Position numbers and translations under genes: made by a program. From Lunatimonas sp. (GTDB lineage Bacteria > Bacteroidota > Bacteroidia > Cytophagales > Cyclobacteriaceae): a stretch of 64,000 bases of DNA. The notes beneath the pieces are model-generated. The model did not search any database, was not told the DNA's origin, and saw nothing but the letters and a program-made list of their open reading frames with translations. The stretch is taken from the NCBI RefSeq assembly GCF_020832325.1, contig NZ_JAFIEU010000008.1, positions 1-64,000 of the forward strand. Reading direction: 5' to 3'. Of this stretch, positions 26,681 through 35,346 are shown one piece after another (within the stretch, counting starts at the first letter, position 1; every line of letters starts with the position of its first letter).

Positions 26681-27262
26681 ATGGCATTTCCAAAACGAAA
26701 GAACCTACAGGAGATCCTTCCACAAGGAAGGGAAAAACTGATTGTAGTAGGGAGTAAGAATCCAACGAAAGTCCAATGTGTTGAAGATGCTTTTCAGGCA
26801 GCATTTGAGGATCAGCCGATCGTTCAGGGATTAAATGTTGATACGCAAGTGGGTAGGCAGCCTTTTGGGGATGTCGAAACCTACACCGGTGCCTATAATC
26901 GTGCTTCTGCTGCCAAGAGGGCGTTTCCTGAGGCAGACTATTGGGTAGGAATTGAAGGCGGTGTAGATGAAGTCGGCGATCAGATGGTTGCTTTTGCCTG
27001 GGTAGTGATCCTAAATGGAGGTACGGTAGTCGGCAAGGCCAAGACCGGTACCTTTTTTCTGCCGGAAGCCGTGAAGGTTTTGGTGAAAAAAGGTATGGAA
27101 CTTGGAGAGGCGGACGACGTGGTATTTTCTAGGGAAAACTCCAAACAACGGGGGGGTGCTGTTGGGCTACTGACGAAGGGAATCGTCAACCGATCCCTAT
27201 TTTACCGGCAGGCGGTTCTTTTGGCTTTAATACCCTTTCTGAACAAAGAGCTGTACCAATAG
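26681..27262 (+). CDS. YjjX-type inosine/xanthosine triphosphatase
   Basis: The protein has 193 aa. It matches the DUF84/YjjX NTPase family: the N-terminal VVGSKNPTKVQCVEDAF phosphate-binding strand, DVDTQVGRQPFGD-like segment, ETYTGAYNRA, DYWVGIEGGVDE with catalytic acidic residues, and FSRENSKQRGGAVGLLTKGIVNR. The family hydrolyses non-canonical purine triphosphates (ITP/XTP) to keep them out of nucleic acids. It is cytoplasmic. It starts 30 bp after yebC, but the terminator between them argues for partly separate transcription. Confidence 0.9.
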   Translation: MAFPKRKNLQEILPQGREKLIVVGSKNPTKVQCVEDAFQAAFEDQPIVQGLNVDTQVGRQPFGDVETYTGAYNRASAAKRAFPEADYWVGIEGGVDEVGDQMVAFAWVVILNGGTVVGKAKTGTFFLPEAVKVLVKKGMELGEADDVVFSRENSKQRGGAVGLLTKGIVNRSLFYRQAVLLALIPFLNKELYQ

Positions 27263-27279
27263 CGCATAGATGAATTCTA

Positions 27280-27311
27280 TTGGGTGATTCATAGGTTATG
27301 CATTATCTTTG
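27280..27311 (+). promoter_or_regulatory. Promoter of the thioredoxin-DUF6952 operon
   Basis: TTG (27280-27282), a 21-nt spacer and a perfect TATCTTTG (27304-27311) lie 27 nt before the thioredoxin ATG. Confidence 0.65.
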
Positions 27312-27338
27312 CGCTGTCAAAAAAATTAGCCATAACAC

Positions 27339-27653
27339 ATGTTACAAGAATTAGAAAGCGATACTCTACAGGAAATTCTGTCCGAAAATGAGCTGGTACT
27401 GGTTCAGTACGGAGCCACTTGGTGTGGCAACTGCCGCATCATGAAGCCCAAGATGAAGCGACTAAGCAACGAATTTGAGCAGATCAAATTCTTGTATGTA
27501 GATGCAGAGAAGTTGCCGGAATCGCGTAAGCTGGCTAAAGTAACCAATCTGCCTACTTTTGCGGCATTTAAGGGGGGTGTTTTGGTAAACCAAACCCAAA
27601 CGAATAAGGAAGAGGTACTAAAATCCCTGGTGCATGAGATTACCGATAATTAA
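27339..27653 (+). CDS. Thioredoxin-family protein
   Basis: The protein has 104 aa, the length of a single thioredoxin domain. The active site is ATWCGNCRIMKP, with a CGNC centre in place of the usual CGPC. The cis-proline is in TNLPTFAAFKGG. There is no signal peptide, so it is cytoplasmic. It has its own strong promoter at 27280-27311, and its last codons overlap the DUF6952 gene by 20 bp. Members beside DUF6952 are commonly linked to peroxiredoxins in Bacteroidota; no peroxiredoxin gene lies next to it here. Confidence 0.92.
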   Translation: MLQELESDTLQEILSENELVLVQYGATWCGNCRIMKPKMKRLSNEFEQIKFLYVDAEKLPESRKLAKVTNLPTFAAFKGGVLVNQTQTNKEEVLKSLVHEITDN

Positions 27654-27894
27654 GCATGTCCTAGGCTTTATCGAAAACAACGATGAAGATTGGGTGGTGG
27701 AGACGATTGAGCTGCTGGAATCTATGACCGAAATCTCCTCCCTCAAGGACGAGGAATTGGATGTGATGGGGGAGTTGCTCTCCAACTTGCATGGTACACT
27801 GGAGGTACAGCAAATGATAAAGGGCGGCATGGATAAGAAAACGGCCATGAATACGTTTATGAAACGGGTGGTTGGTTCCATCGATTCCGAATAA
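27634..27894 (+). CDS. DUF6952-family small protein
   Basis: The protein has 86 aa. It starts inside the last codons of the thioredoxin gene (20-bp overlap, different frame), so the two are translationally coupled. The sequence MRLPIIKHVLGFIENNDEDWVVETIELLESMTEIS, KDEELDVMGELLSNLHGTLEVQQMI and NTFMKRVVGSID resembles the small helical family designated DUF6952 that accompanies thioredoxin in Bacteroidota. It is acidic, cytoplasmic and has no cysteine. Its role is unknown; a thioredoxin partner or substrate is inferred from the fixed neighbourhood. Confidence 0.82.
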   Translation: MRLPIIKHVLGFIENNDEDWVVETIELLESMTEISSLKDEELDVMGELLSNLHGTLEVQQMIKGGMDKKTAMNTFMKRVVGSIDSE

Positions 27895-27961
27895 CGAGCT
27901 ACACGTAGAAGGAGAAAGGTTGTTTATCACCCACCAAAAACCAATTACCTCTATATGTGTT

Positions 27962-27992
27962 AAGCATGCCAGTTTCATGGCATGCTTTTTTT
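27962..27992 (+). terminator. Terminator of the thioredoxin-DUF6952 operon
   Basis: A perfect 10-bp stem AAGCATGCCA / TGGCATGCTT with a 6-nt loop is followed by a run of T. It lies 65 bp after the DUF6952 stop. Confidence 0.88.
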
Positions 27993-28023
27993 AGTTTGAC
28001 AGGGAGGTAGCCGATGGCTGGGA

Positions 28024-29010
28024 CTAGGGCGTTATTTGCCGGAGAAAATTGACCAATGCGTCCTGCCAATCCGGAGCGGCATCCCATTCCTGCCCGATAT
28101 AAAGCTCGTTCCTTACCAGTAATTTGATATAGAATTTGATCACGATCCGGTTAGTGTCTCTGTCGGAGGGTACCGGTACCCCCATGTTTTTCATGATATC
28201 GGCTTCGCGGCCCTCTATCCGCATCAGGATAAATTGGACTCGGTCTTGAATGAGTTGTTGGTTAGTGCGTGATTCGGTCAGAAAGGCAACCTCAAAGGGG
28301 TAAATTTCCTCGAATATGCGTTCAAGTCCCTGCCGTTCGGCAAGTTGCTCAGCCTCGCGCTGCTGCGGAGATTTTCCCAGTAGGTCCTGCCGGAATGTGT
28401 TTAGAAAACCTTCATCTCCGCTTACCCCGGTAAGCATTACACCTAGTTTAAAGACGTTTAGGTTGAGGGGTGTTTGGGCTAGGTAGGTTGCCGTGCCTCC
28501 TCCTGCACCTGTGGGAGGGGTGGGAAATTCCGGTACATCCAAAACGAGAAAGTTACGGCTAGTCTGATTGGCAGTTAGGGACCGTATCTGGGATTTAAAG
28601 GAGGCGATGTTTTCTGCCTGAGCGCTCAATCCTTGGCCCGGCCTAATCATCGTGAGGTTTTGGGAAAAAGGGGCGATATGAATATGGAAGTCCCCATTCG
28701 ATTTTCGCGTGATGACCACTAGGTTTTTGACCAGTCTCTTAGCGAACACTTCCGCATAGGCCCGTTGATTGGCTTCGGTGAGCGTCACATCCTCCAACTC
28801 GTAATAGGCGATGGGATCTCCTCCCGCCTCCACCAGGGCATCGTGTACCTCAATGGCGATATCCTGCCAAGTTAATACGGGTTCTACGGCCTGTGAAGCG
28901 GAAATCAATATCACCGATTTGCCATCCAAAAAGCCGGCAATGGGCGATTCTTGTGCGAATGTCAATAAGTAGGCTGAACACGTAAAAACAAATGCCAAAA
29001 TATATTTCAT
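28024..29010 (-). CDS. Exported protein of unknown function
   Basis: The protein has 328 aa from ATG 29010, which begins a clean signal peptide (MKYILAFVFTCSAYLLTFAQ). An upstream alternative adds eight non-hydrophobic residues. The mature part opens with a compact alpha/beta pattern (GKSVILISASQAVEPVLTWQDIAIEVHDALVEAGGDPIAYYEL, LVVITRKSNGDFHIHIAPF), resembling a nucleotide-like fold but without a P-loop. A Gly/Pro-rich linker (PPTGAGGGTATY) and a helical C-terminus follow. It is unrecognised, probably periplasmic, and diverges from the M28 peptidase gene. Confidence 0.7.
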   Translation of the reverse strand: MKYILAFVFTCSAYLLTFAQESPIAGFLDGKSVILISASQAVEPVLTWQDIAIEVHDALVEAGGDPIAYYELEDVTLTEANQRAYAEVFAKRLVKNLVVITRKSNGDFHIHIAPFSQNLTMIRPGQGLSAQAENIASFKSQIRSLTANQTSRNFLVLDVPEFPTPPTGAGGGTATYLAQTPLNLNVFKLGVMLTGVSGDEGFLNTFRQDLLGKSPQQREAEQLAERQGLERIFEEIYPFEVAFLTESRTNQQLIQDRVQFILMRIEGREADIMKNMGVPVPSDRDTNRIVIKFYIKLLVRNELYIGQEWDAAPDWQDALVNFLRQITP

Positions 29011-29083
29011 GGACTTGGAAGTTCCTGTTCGCAAAGTTTAGTAATTTCACGAATATACATAACGTAGGGGACACATTTTGCAT

Positions 29084-29989
29084 ATGACACGGATCAGGTT
29101 TCTGTTTTTATCTTTTTGCTTGGCGCTTTCTGGAGCTATTTCGGCACAAGGCATCGATAAGAGCCGCCTGTTAGAAGACATCAAATACCTTGCTTCCCCA
29201 AAACTGGAAGGGCGGGCACCTCTGACGGTGGGGAGTCAGTTGGCACAGGAGTATATTGTGGCTAGATTCAAAGAATTGGGGCTGGTTTCCCAGTACAGGG
29301 GCTTTGTCCAGCCCTTTTCCGTCAAAGAGCGGCTTCCGGAAAAGCGAACTCCCTTTGGTGCCAATATCGTCGGTTTTGCCCCGGGGTCAGCTTCAGACAA
29401 AATTATCTTGGTCTTGGCCCATTACGATCATCTGGGAAGGAAAGGCAACGACCTCTACCTGGGGGCGGATGACAATGCCTCGGGAGTAGGTGCATTGTTG
29501 GCGTTGGCGGAGTATTTTTCACGAGAAAGACCCGCCCATTCCATGATGTTTGCTGCGGTTGATGCCGAAGAAATCGGCATGCTGGGCTCGAAGGCATTAG
29601 TGGGCGATTTTCCTTTTCCGCTCGAACAGATTGCGTTGGTAGTGAATATGGATATGATCAGCCGAAGCGTCAACAACCGTTTATTTGCGGTTGGATCTAG
29701 GTTTTATCCGCAGTTCAAGCCGGCATTAGTGGCCGTTCAGGAGCGTTTTGATATCGAGTTGGTATTGGGTAATGAAGGGGAGGAGGGTGGTCAGAATTGG
29801 ACCAATGCCTCGGATCATGCCCCATTTCACCGAGAGGGGGTTCCATTCATTTATTTCGGTGTGGAGGATCACGTGGATTACCACAAGCCCACCGATACGT
29901 TTGAAAATATAGATCCGGATTTTTACTTCGAAGCGGTTTCCGTAATCTTGGATTTCATCAAAGAAGTGGACAGCGTAGCAGTACAATGA
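29084..29989 (+). CDS. Secreted M28-family zinc aminopeptidase
   Basis: The protein has 301 aa from the ATG at 29084; a TTG two codons earlier is less likely. A signal peptide ends SAQ near residue 22. The M28 metal ligands are all visible: His in LAHYDHLG, Asp in GADDNASGVGALL, Glu pair in DAEEIGMLGS, Asp in VNMDMIS and the late His in VDYHKPTDTF. This gives a two-zinc aminopeptidase or peptidase acting in the periplasm or outside the cell. It converges with the lipoprotein gene at 30002, with a gap of only 12 bp. Confidence 0.94.
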   Translation: MTRIRFLFLSFCLALSGAISAQGIDKSRLLEDIKYLASPKLEGRAPLTVGSQLAQEYIVARFKELGLVSQYRGFVQPFSVKERLPEKRTPFGANIVGFAPGSASDKIILVLAHYDHLGRKGNDLYLGADDNASGVGALLALAEYFSRERPAHSMMFAAVDAEEIGMLGSKALVGDFPFPLEQIALVVNMDMISRSVNNRLFAVGSRFYPQFKPALVAVQERFDIELVLGNEGEEGGQNWTNASDHAPFHREGVPFIYFGVEDHVDYHKPTDTFENIDPDFYFEAVSVILDFIKEVDSVAVQ

Positions 29990-30001
29990 GCGACCTTGCT
30001 G

Positions 30002-30658
30002 CTAGCGGAACGAGACCGTACTAACGGTTATTTGGCCGAGGGACCAACTTTCATCGCAAAGTTGGTTACGGGCGTTTGTCTGTTTGATCTCGTCTCGGAA
30101 TACGAATTCTGCGGTGTAACCGCGATGGGGGATGGTGCGGGTGATGTGATACACGGAGCTCCATCCGGCTACATTTTGATATTGGCATCGGCCTGGCAGC
30201 TCGCCCGAGGTGGCTCCAGTCTTGGGCCGGTTGAAGCTGGGATGATTACCAGGAAATGACTGATACAGGCAATACGAAGAGGTACATGGACTATTCGAAA
30301 AGGTAGTCCGTAGAACCTGATCACCTTCCAGCTCCATCATCCAAAGGTCAGGACCTCCCACGCCTGTCACATTTCCATCCCAACTATCGTGAACGTATAG
30401 TTCCACGGTAATCTTCAATGCGTCATGAGCCGGTAATCCGCGGAGGGATAATTTTACGGTATCGTTGTGGTAGAAACCGATTACGGCTTTACCCTGAAAG
30501 GTTGTCAAGGTGCCATTTGTAATATTGGAAAGGTCACCGGAGGCGAAATCACTTACATAGACTTGGACATCTTCCTCCAGGGTGTTTTGACAAGCGATTA
30601 TTCCCAGAAAGGAAAAAATCAACGGCCACCAAACGAGCTGGTGGATAACGGGTACCAT
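30002..30658 (-). CDS. Lipoprotein of unknown function
   Basis: The protein has 218 aa from ATG 30658; a TTG at 30697 is the alternative. The signal ends in a lipobox near LGIIAC. The mature domain is beta-rich (YVSDFASGDLSNI, LKITVELYVHDSWDGN, DLWMMELEGDQVLRTTFSN) with several Cys (SPCTSSYCLYQ, GRCQYQN, NQLCDES) that may form disulfides. The strand pattern with DSWDGN and PDLWMMEL suggests a jelly-roll or lectin-like surface domain, but no family is recognised. It is transcribed downstream of the murF-alr gene on the same strand. Confidence 0.7.
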   Translation of the reverse strand: MVPVIHQLVWWPLIFSFLGIIACQNTLEEDVQVYVSDFASGDLSNITNGTLTTFQGKAVIGFYHNDTVKLSLRGLPAHDALKITVELYVHDSWDGNVTGVGGPDLWMMELEGDQVLRTTFSNSPCTSSYCLYQSFPGNHPSFNRPKTGATSGELPGRCQYQNVAGWSSVYHITRTIPHRGYTAEFVFRDEIKQTNARNQLCDESWSLGQITVSTVSFR

Positions 30659-30784
30659 GAATCGGCGTGGCTGGTAGGACGTAATCGGATTTTTCAAATG
30701 CTAGCAATGTTTTTGTCTCGGGAAAACTCTCTGCAAAGAAAACAAATAATCGCAAGAACTGAACGAGAAATTCAACTGATTGGC

Positions 30785-33259
30785 TTAATCTAAGAAATAT
30801 ACCCTTTTTACCCTCCGGCTGATGCGTGTCAGTAGTTCATAGGGAATGGTACCTACCCGCTCGGAGAGGTCTAAAAGATCAATCCCTTCACCGTATACAG
30901 TGACTACATCCCCTTCCTGGGCCTCTATACCGGTAAGATCCACCATGGTCATGTCCATGCAGATGTTCCCGATCACCGGGGCTCTTTTGCCGTTTACGAT
31001 CACATAGCCAACTCCGTTGCTAAAACGTCGGTCGTACCCATCTGCATATCCGAGCCCAATGGTGCCAATACACCCATCGGCGGGCATCACGCCCATACGA
31101 TTATACCCAATGTGCTCTCCTTTTTTCAGATGCTTGATTTGCGAGATGGTGGTTTTTAGCGTGCCTACCTGTTGCAGCTTTCCTTTGGATAGTTCATCGA
31201 TGCCCACACCGTAGAGCCCTATACCAAGACGAACCATGTCAAAGGTGTGCGCGGGAAAACGTAGGATTCCTGCTGTATTCAGTGCATGAGTCAGCGGCTT
31301 GTATCCCAGTGTTTGGATGATCCGTGTACAATAACCTCGAAACTTTTCCAGTTGGGCAAGGGAATAGTCATCGTGCTCGGGATTATCTGTACTGGTTAGG
31401 TGCGTGAAAATGCTCTGTACCCGTAGTTCTGGATAGGAGGTCAGCAGGGCGATTAACTCCTGGATGGAGTCTCCGTCAAATCCAAGCCTTCTCATGCCAC
31501 TGTCCATGTCCAGGTGAATGGCGATTTCCACTCCTTCATTTTTGGCATATTCTCCAAAGAATTTCAGGATTCGGGGGCTGTAAAGCACCGGTTCCAATCC
31601 ATGACGTACGATTTGCTGTGCATTTTCTGATGCCACATTCAGCACCATGATGGGCAGGGTAATCCCTTTTTCCCGCAATTCGGCCCCTTCATCCGAGTAG
31701 GCAACAGATAGGTAGTCTACCTGTAGTTTTTGCAGGTGGTTGGCTATCTCCGTTGCGCCACCGCCATAAGCAGCCGCCTTTACCATGGCCATTAGTTTGG
31801 TAGCTGGTGGTAGCCGGCGTTTGTAAAAATAATAGTTTTGGCTAAGAGCATTGAGGTTGATTTCCAAGACCGTTCCATGGATTTGTTCTTCTAGGGCCTG
31901 TACAATGCGTTCAAATCCATACGTTCTGGCACCCTTGATCAGGATAAGGTCATCCGAAAAGGTGTTGATTTCCGGGCTGGCCAAGAAAGCCTCCGTATCG
32001 GCAAAAAAAGTAGCTGTCGTTGGGATTGATTGAAGGTGGGCAGCGATATCATGGCCTATGCCTATCAATTGGTCGATTTGATAATGATTTAGGAGCTGAT
32101 TGACACGGAGGTATACTTCTTCTGGATGCTTTATTTGAGGAAAGTCTGAAAGCACTAAGACCCGTTGCCTTTTTTTTCGCTGTGTTTCCATGAAGTCCAG
32201 TGCGATTTCAAGCCCTGCCAGGTCGTTGTTATAGGTATCGTCGATCAGCGTACATTGCCGTCTACCGGATTTGATTGCGAGGCGCATATCGATAGCGCTC
32301 AACTGTTGGATACCCTCTTGAATCGAAGGGAGGCCTAAGCCTAGGATGGAAGCTGCCACGATGGCATGGCGTAGGTTTTCTAAGGAGGCATCGTCGGTGA
32401 AGCGGGTGCTGAAGGTGTACATGCATGAGTCTGGTTTTACCAAGAAGATCCTACTGCTAAATGCCTGTTTCTTCACGCGTAACGTGTAATCCGCCCCCGC
32501 CTCATCAGACCAGGATACGCATTTTTCTTTTGGAAAAAGCCTTTCCACTGTACCGGCCACCGTTGGATTGTCTTTTCGGTATATCAGGAGTTTGCTTTGT
32601 GCGAAAAGGGATAGTTTTTCTGCTAGTTTTTGACCTTTGCTCGAGAAATTTTGGCCATGTGCGGTTCCGATATTCGTCAGAATGCCGATGTCCGGCCTGA
32701 TCATCTCCTCCAAGCGCTGCATTTCTCCCGGCTGGGAGATGCCGGCTTCCAACACCGCTACCTGATGGTACGCGGCCATAGAGAAAATAGACAAGGGAAC
32801 ACCGACTTGGCTGTTGAAGCTCTTGGGACTTTTGGCCGTTTCAAAACGATTGGATAGCAGTTGGCCCAACCATTCTTTGACGATGGTTTTCCCGTTACTG
32901 CCCGTAATGCCCACTACCGGACCTTTAAATTGTGCGCGGTGCCAGGTTGCCAGCGATTGGAGGGCATGGAGTGGGTTATCCACCAGATAGATATTCGAAT
33001 CGGTATGCAGGGCGTTCTCGATTTGCCCCAAAGCTTCTTTCGATATCACAAAATTTCTCACTCCCTTATGGTGACAGGCCTTTAGGAACGTATGACCATT
33101 TGCTTGATTGCCTTGGAGGGCAAAAAATACCGTACCAGCACCTAGGAAGATTTTACGCGAGTCAATACTTACCTGGGAAACCGGATTAGAGTCCGGCAGT
33201 TTGTGGACGTTTGCCGAAACGATGGCTGCTAGCTTTTCCGGAGAAATGGAGGTGATCAT
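30785..33259 (-). CDS. Bifunctional MurF ligase / alanine racemase
   Basis: The protein has 824 aa, two enzymes in one chain as is usual in Bacteroidota. Residues 1 to about 455 are MurF: SIDSRK, the ATP loop GITGSNGKT, and the DDTYNNDLAG stretch; it adds D-Ala-D-Ala to UDP-MurNAc-tripeptide. Residues from about 460 are PLP-dependent alanine racemase: the Schiff-base lysine in AMVKAAAYGGG, HLDMDSGMRRLGF, RLGIGLYG and NICMDMTMVDLT; it makes D-alanine from L-alanine. Both are cytoplasmic and act in the peptidoglycan pathway, so the fusion links precursor supply with ligation. A -7 box TAATTTTG lies at 33293-33300. Confidence 0.96.
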   Translation of the reverse strand: MITSISPEKLAAIVSANVHKLPDSNPVSQVSIDSRKIFLGAGTVFFALQGNQANGHTFLKACHHKGVRNFVISKEALGQIENALHTDSNIYLVDNPLHALQSLATWHRAQFKGPVVGITGSNGKTIVKEWLGQLLSNRFETAKSPKSFNSQVGVPLSIFSMAAYHQVAVLEAGISQPGEMQRLEEMIRPDIGILTNIGTAHGQNFSSKGQKLAEKLSLFAQSKLLIYRKDNPTVAGTVERLFPKEKCVSWSDEAGADYTLRVKKQAFSSRIFLVKPDSCMYTFSTRFTDDASLENLRHAIVAASILGLGLPSIQEGIQQLSAIDMRLAIKSGRRQCTLIDDTYNNDLAGLEIALDFMETQRKKRQRVLVLSDFPQIKHPEEVYLRVNQLLNHYQIDQLIGIGHDIAAHLQSIPTTATFFADTEAFLASPEINTFSDDLILIKGARTYGFERIVQALEEQIHGTVLEINLNALSQNYYFYKRRLPPATKLMAMVKAAAYGGGATEIANHLQKLQVDYLSVAYSDEGAELREKGITLPIMVLNVASENAQQIVRHGLEPVLYSPRILKFFGEYAKNEGVEIAIHLDMDSGMRRLGFDGDSIQELIALLTSYPELRVQSIFTHLTSTDNPEHDDYSLAQLEKFRGYCTRIIQTLGYKPLTHALNTAGILRFPAHTFDMVRLGIGLYGVGIDELSKGKLQQVGTLKTTISQIKHLKKGEHIGYNRMGVMPADGCIGTIGLGYADGYDRRFSNGVGYVIVNGKRAPVIGNICMDMTMVDLTGIEAQEGDVVTVYGEGIDLLDLSERVGTIPYELLTRISRRVKRVYFLD

Positions 33260-33292
33260 AGAGTATGTTGTTAAATGCGTTCAGCGACTCTT

Positions 33293-33300
33293 CAAAATTA
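33293..33300 (-). promoter_or_regulatory. -7 box upstream of murF-alr
   Basis: The minus strand reads TAATTTTG, matching TAnnTTTG, 33 nt before the ATG. No good -33 TTTG is seen at the right distance. Confidence 0.4.
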
Positions 33301-33438
33301 CTAAAAATTGCGGTAGGCAGGCAGTGCAGGATTTTTTGAAATTCTCGAAACAAAACGGCTATCTTTTTGATTAATATACTGTTTTTGTTAAATTTACCTG
33401 ACAATAAAGCTAGTACCACTCATATAGTCTCTGCCGAA

Positions 33439-33780
33439 ATGAACTCATTTTCCAATTCACTCGCTAGAATTCTCTTGACAGGCGGACTTGTCGTGGTGTT
33501 TTGCTTCGTAAGTGCATCTTATTCTCAAGCACAGTCAGACAAAGATAGGCCATTTGCAGATGTAGTGAAGCCAAGCGAAACGGTGCAGCAAAACAAAGAA
33601 TCGGCCTCCGATTATGCTTCCGCCAAGCGAGAATCGGTAGAAAAAGTAGAAGAGGGACGGGAGCAAATTGGGTATAAAGAGCGATCAGAAAGAGACGAGA
33701 GAGAGGTAAAGTCAGAAGCGAAATCCACACTTTCATTTAACCTCTTTTTGTACGTTATCGATCGCTTTAAGGAACATTAG
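33439..33780 (+). CDS. Small exported charged helical protein
   Basis: The protein has 113 aa from ATG 33439 (MNSFSNSLARILLTGGLVV), which starts a signal sequence ending near SQAQ; the upstream open frame is not signal-like. The mature part is almost entirely charged helix (EKVEEGREQIGYKERSERDEREVKSE) and ends with FNLFLYVIDRFKEH. It has no catalytic residues. It may be a periplasmic coiled-coil protein of the same general kind as the one at 5710. It diverges from murF-alr. Confidence 0.65.
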   Translation: MNSFSNSLARILLTGGLVVVFCFVSASYSQAQSDKDRPFADVVKPSETVQQNKESASDYASAKRESVEKVEEGREQIGYKERSERDEREVKSEAKSTLSFNLFLYVIDRFKEH

Positions 33781-33838
33781 TCATTTCCAACATCGATAGG
33801 CTACGGTAGATTATCGGGCCAGCTAAACTGTTGATTTT

Positions 33839-33869
33839 TTTGAAATCCGCCTAGTATTAAGTAACTTGG
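33839..33869 (+). promoter_or_regulatory. Promoter of the sugar isomerase-like gene
   Basis: TTTG (33839-33842), a 19-nt spacer and TAACTTGG (33862-33869, one mismatch from TAnnTTTG) lie 45 nt before the ATG at 33915. Confidence 0.55.
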
Positions 33870-33914
33870 TTTTTCGGGATATTCCCAAATCGGTACCTAA
33901 TTAACAATCGACCC

Positions 33915-34760
33915 ATGACTAGTTACACCTCAAGATTGATTTCTTTTTTGCTTATTTATTTAATTTCAGGATTATCACTTATGGTAAGTGCACAGGAGAT
34001 TGCGTTGCAGCTGTACAGTCTACGAAATCAAATGAAATTGGATGTGGAGCGATACCACGAGATCATTGACCAATGGGGCATTCGGTATATTGAGGGCGGG
34101 GGTACGTATGGGATGTCGGATGAAGATTACCGTTCGCTGCTAGAGCGAAATGGTTTGCAAATGGTGTCAATCGGTGGGTCCTTTGAGGAAATGCGGGACA
34201 ATCCAGAGGCAGTCATTGAGCGAGCCAAGGAGTTTGGGGCGAAATACATTGTTACCTTTTGGATTCCCCATACTTCCGGTCAGTTTGGAATAGAAGAGGC
34301 AAGGAATGCGGTGGAAGTTTTCAACGCAGCTGGTAAACTTGCTCGGGATGCCGGGCTTACTTTTTGTTATCACCCTCATGGGTACGAGTTCAAAGCCTAC
34401 GGAGATGGGACCCTATTTGATTTTATGATCGGATCGGCCCGTGATTTTGATTTTCAAATGGATGTTTTCTGGGTTCAAATGGGTGGGGGTGATCCACTGG
34501 AATTGCTCAAAAAACACCCCAGTAAGTTTCCAATGTTGCATATGAAGGACCGAAAGACCGGTACGCCCGGCACCACCGATGGTACCGGAGACGTGGAGAC
34601 CAATGTAGTACTTGGCACGGGTGATATAGATATCGCAGGTATTATCCGTCAGGCCAAAAAGAATGGTGTAGAGTACCTGATTATTGAAGATGAGTCTTCC
34701 CGATCGGTTAGTCAAATTCCACAGAGTGTTTACTTTATCAATCAGATTTTGAACGAGTAA
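33915..34760 (+). CDS. Exported xylose isomerase-like TIM-barrel protein
   Basis: The protein has 281 aa. A signal peptide (about 1-26, ending MVSAQ) precedes a sugar phosphate isomerase/epimerase barrel (AP endonuclease 2 family): EIALQLYSLRNQM, GIRYIEGGGTYG, AKYIVTFWIPH, LTFCYHPHGYEF, DFQMDVFWVQMGGGD, MLHMKDRK, GTGDIDIAGIIRQAKKNGVEYLIIEDES. Acidic and His residues at strand ends suit a divalent-metal site. Exported members of this family are common in sugar-degrading Bacteroidota and probably isomerise or epimerise sugars in the periplasm; the substrate is unknown. A terminator follows. Confidence 0.88.
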   Translation: MTSYTSRLISFLLIYLISGLSLMVSAQEIALQLYSLRNQMKLDVERYHEIIDQWGIRYIEGGGTYGMSDEDYRSLLERNGLQMVSIGGSFEEMRDNPEAVIERAKEFGAKYIVTFWIPHTSGQFGIEEARNAVEVFNAAGKLARDAGLTFCYHPHGYEFKAYGDGTLFDFMIGSARDFDFQMDVFWVQMGGGDPLELLKKHPSKFPMLHMKDRKTGTPGTTDGTGDVETNVVLGTGDIDIAGIIRQAKKNGVEYLIIEDESSRSVSQIPQSVYFINQILNE

Positions 34761-34803
34761 TAGGCTTGAATCACAACCTCTTGAGCCTCTTTTCGTATTC
34801 TTT

Positions 34804-34837
34804 AGGGTGTACCTCTTTCATGGGTACCCCTTTTTTT
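34804..34837 (+). terminator. Terminator after the sugar isomerase-like gene
   Basis: A 9-bp stem (AGGG-bulged T-GTACC with GGGTACCCCT) is followed by TTTTTTT. Confidence 0.65.
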
Positions 34838-34860
34838 ACGCATTGACTTCTGGATAGCTT

Positions 34861-35346
34861 ATGACTTCACTTGTACACGTATGGATGTATTTATCGATTG
34901 TTATTGGGGGCCTGCTGCTTCCTGCGCATTTAATGGACAGCGTCCGTATCATTTCGTTTGAGGAATTTGAAAAGATGGCTAACCAGTCATCTGACAAGCT
35001 GGTCATTTATAATTTTTGGGCTACGTGGTGCGCCCCTTGTGTAAAGGAAATGCCTGCATTTGAGAAGGTAAATGCTGAAAACGCAGACATTGATCTGGTC
35101 TTTATATCGCTGGATGACGGACGGCGGCCCGAACGGGTAGACTCCTTCATTGAGCGTAGAGGGATAAAGGCACCGGTTTTTTTGTTGAACGATGTGGATT
35201 TTAACAGTTGGATCGATAAGGTAAACAAGGATTGGTCCGGAGCCATCCCAGCTACGCTTTTTGTCCAATCCGATGGAAAACGGTTTTTCCATGAAGGTGA
35301 GCTTGACGAAGACGCATTAATAAACCTAATCACTAAACTTAAATGA
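34861..35346 (+). CDS. TlpA-like exported thioredoxin-fold protein
   Basis: The protein has 161 aa. An N-terminal hydrophobic segment (about 5-22) acts as signal or anchor. The thioredoxin fold has the active site ATWCAPCVKEMPAF, typical of TlpA/ResA, and the cis-proline region GAIPATLFV. It should face the periplasm and reduce or oxidise disulfides of exported proteins, for example in cytochrome c maturation, which would suit the CxxCH protein at 10929, though that link is inference. Its stop overlaps the next gene by 4 bp (ATGA). Confidence 0.9.
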   Translation: MTSLVHVWMYLSIVIGGLLLPAHLMDSVRIISFEEFEKMANQSSDKLVIYNFWATWCAPCVKEMPAFEKVNAENADIDLVFISLDDGRRPERVDSFIERRGIKAPVFLLNDVDFNSWIDKVNKDWSGAIPATLFVQSDGKRFFHEGELDEDALINLITKLK

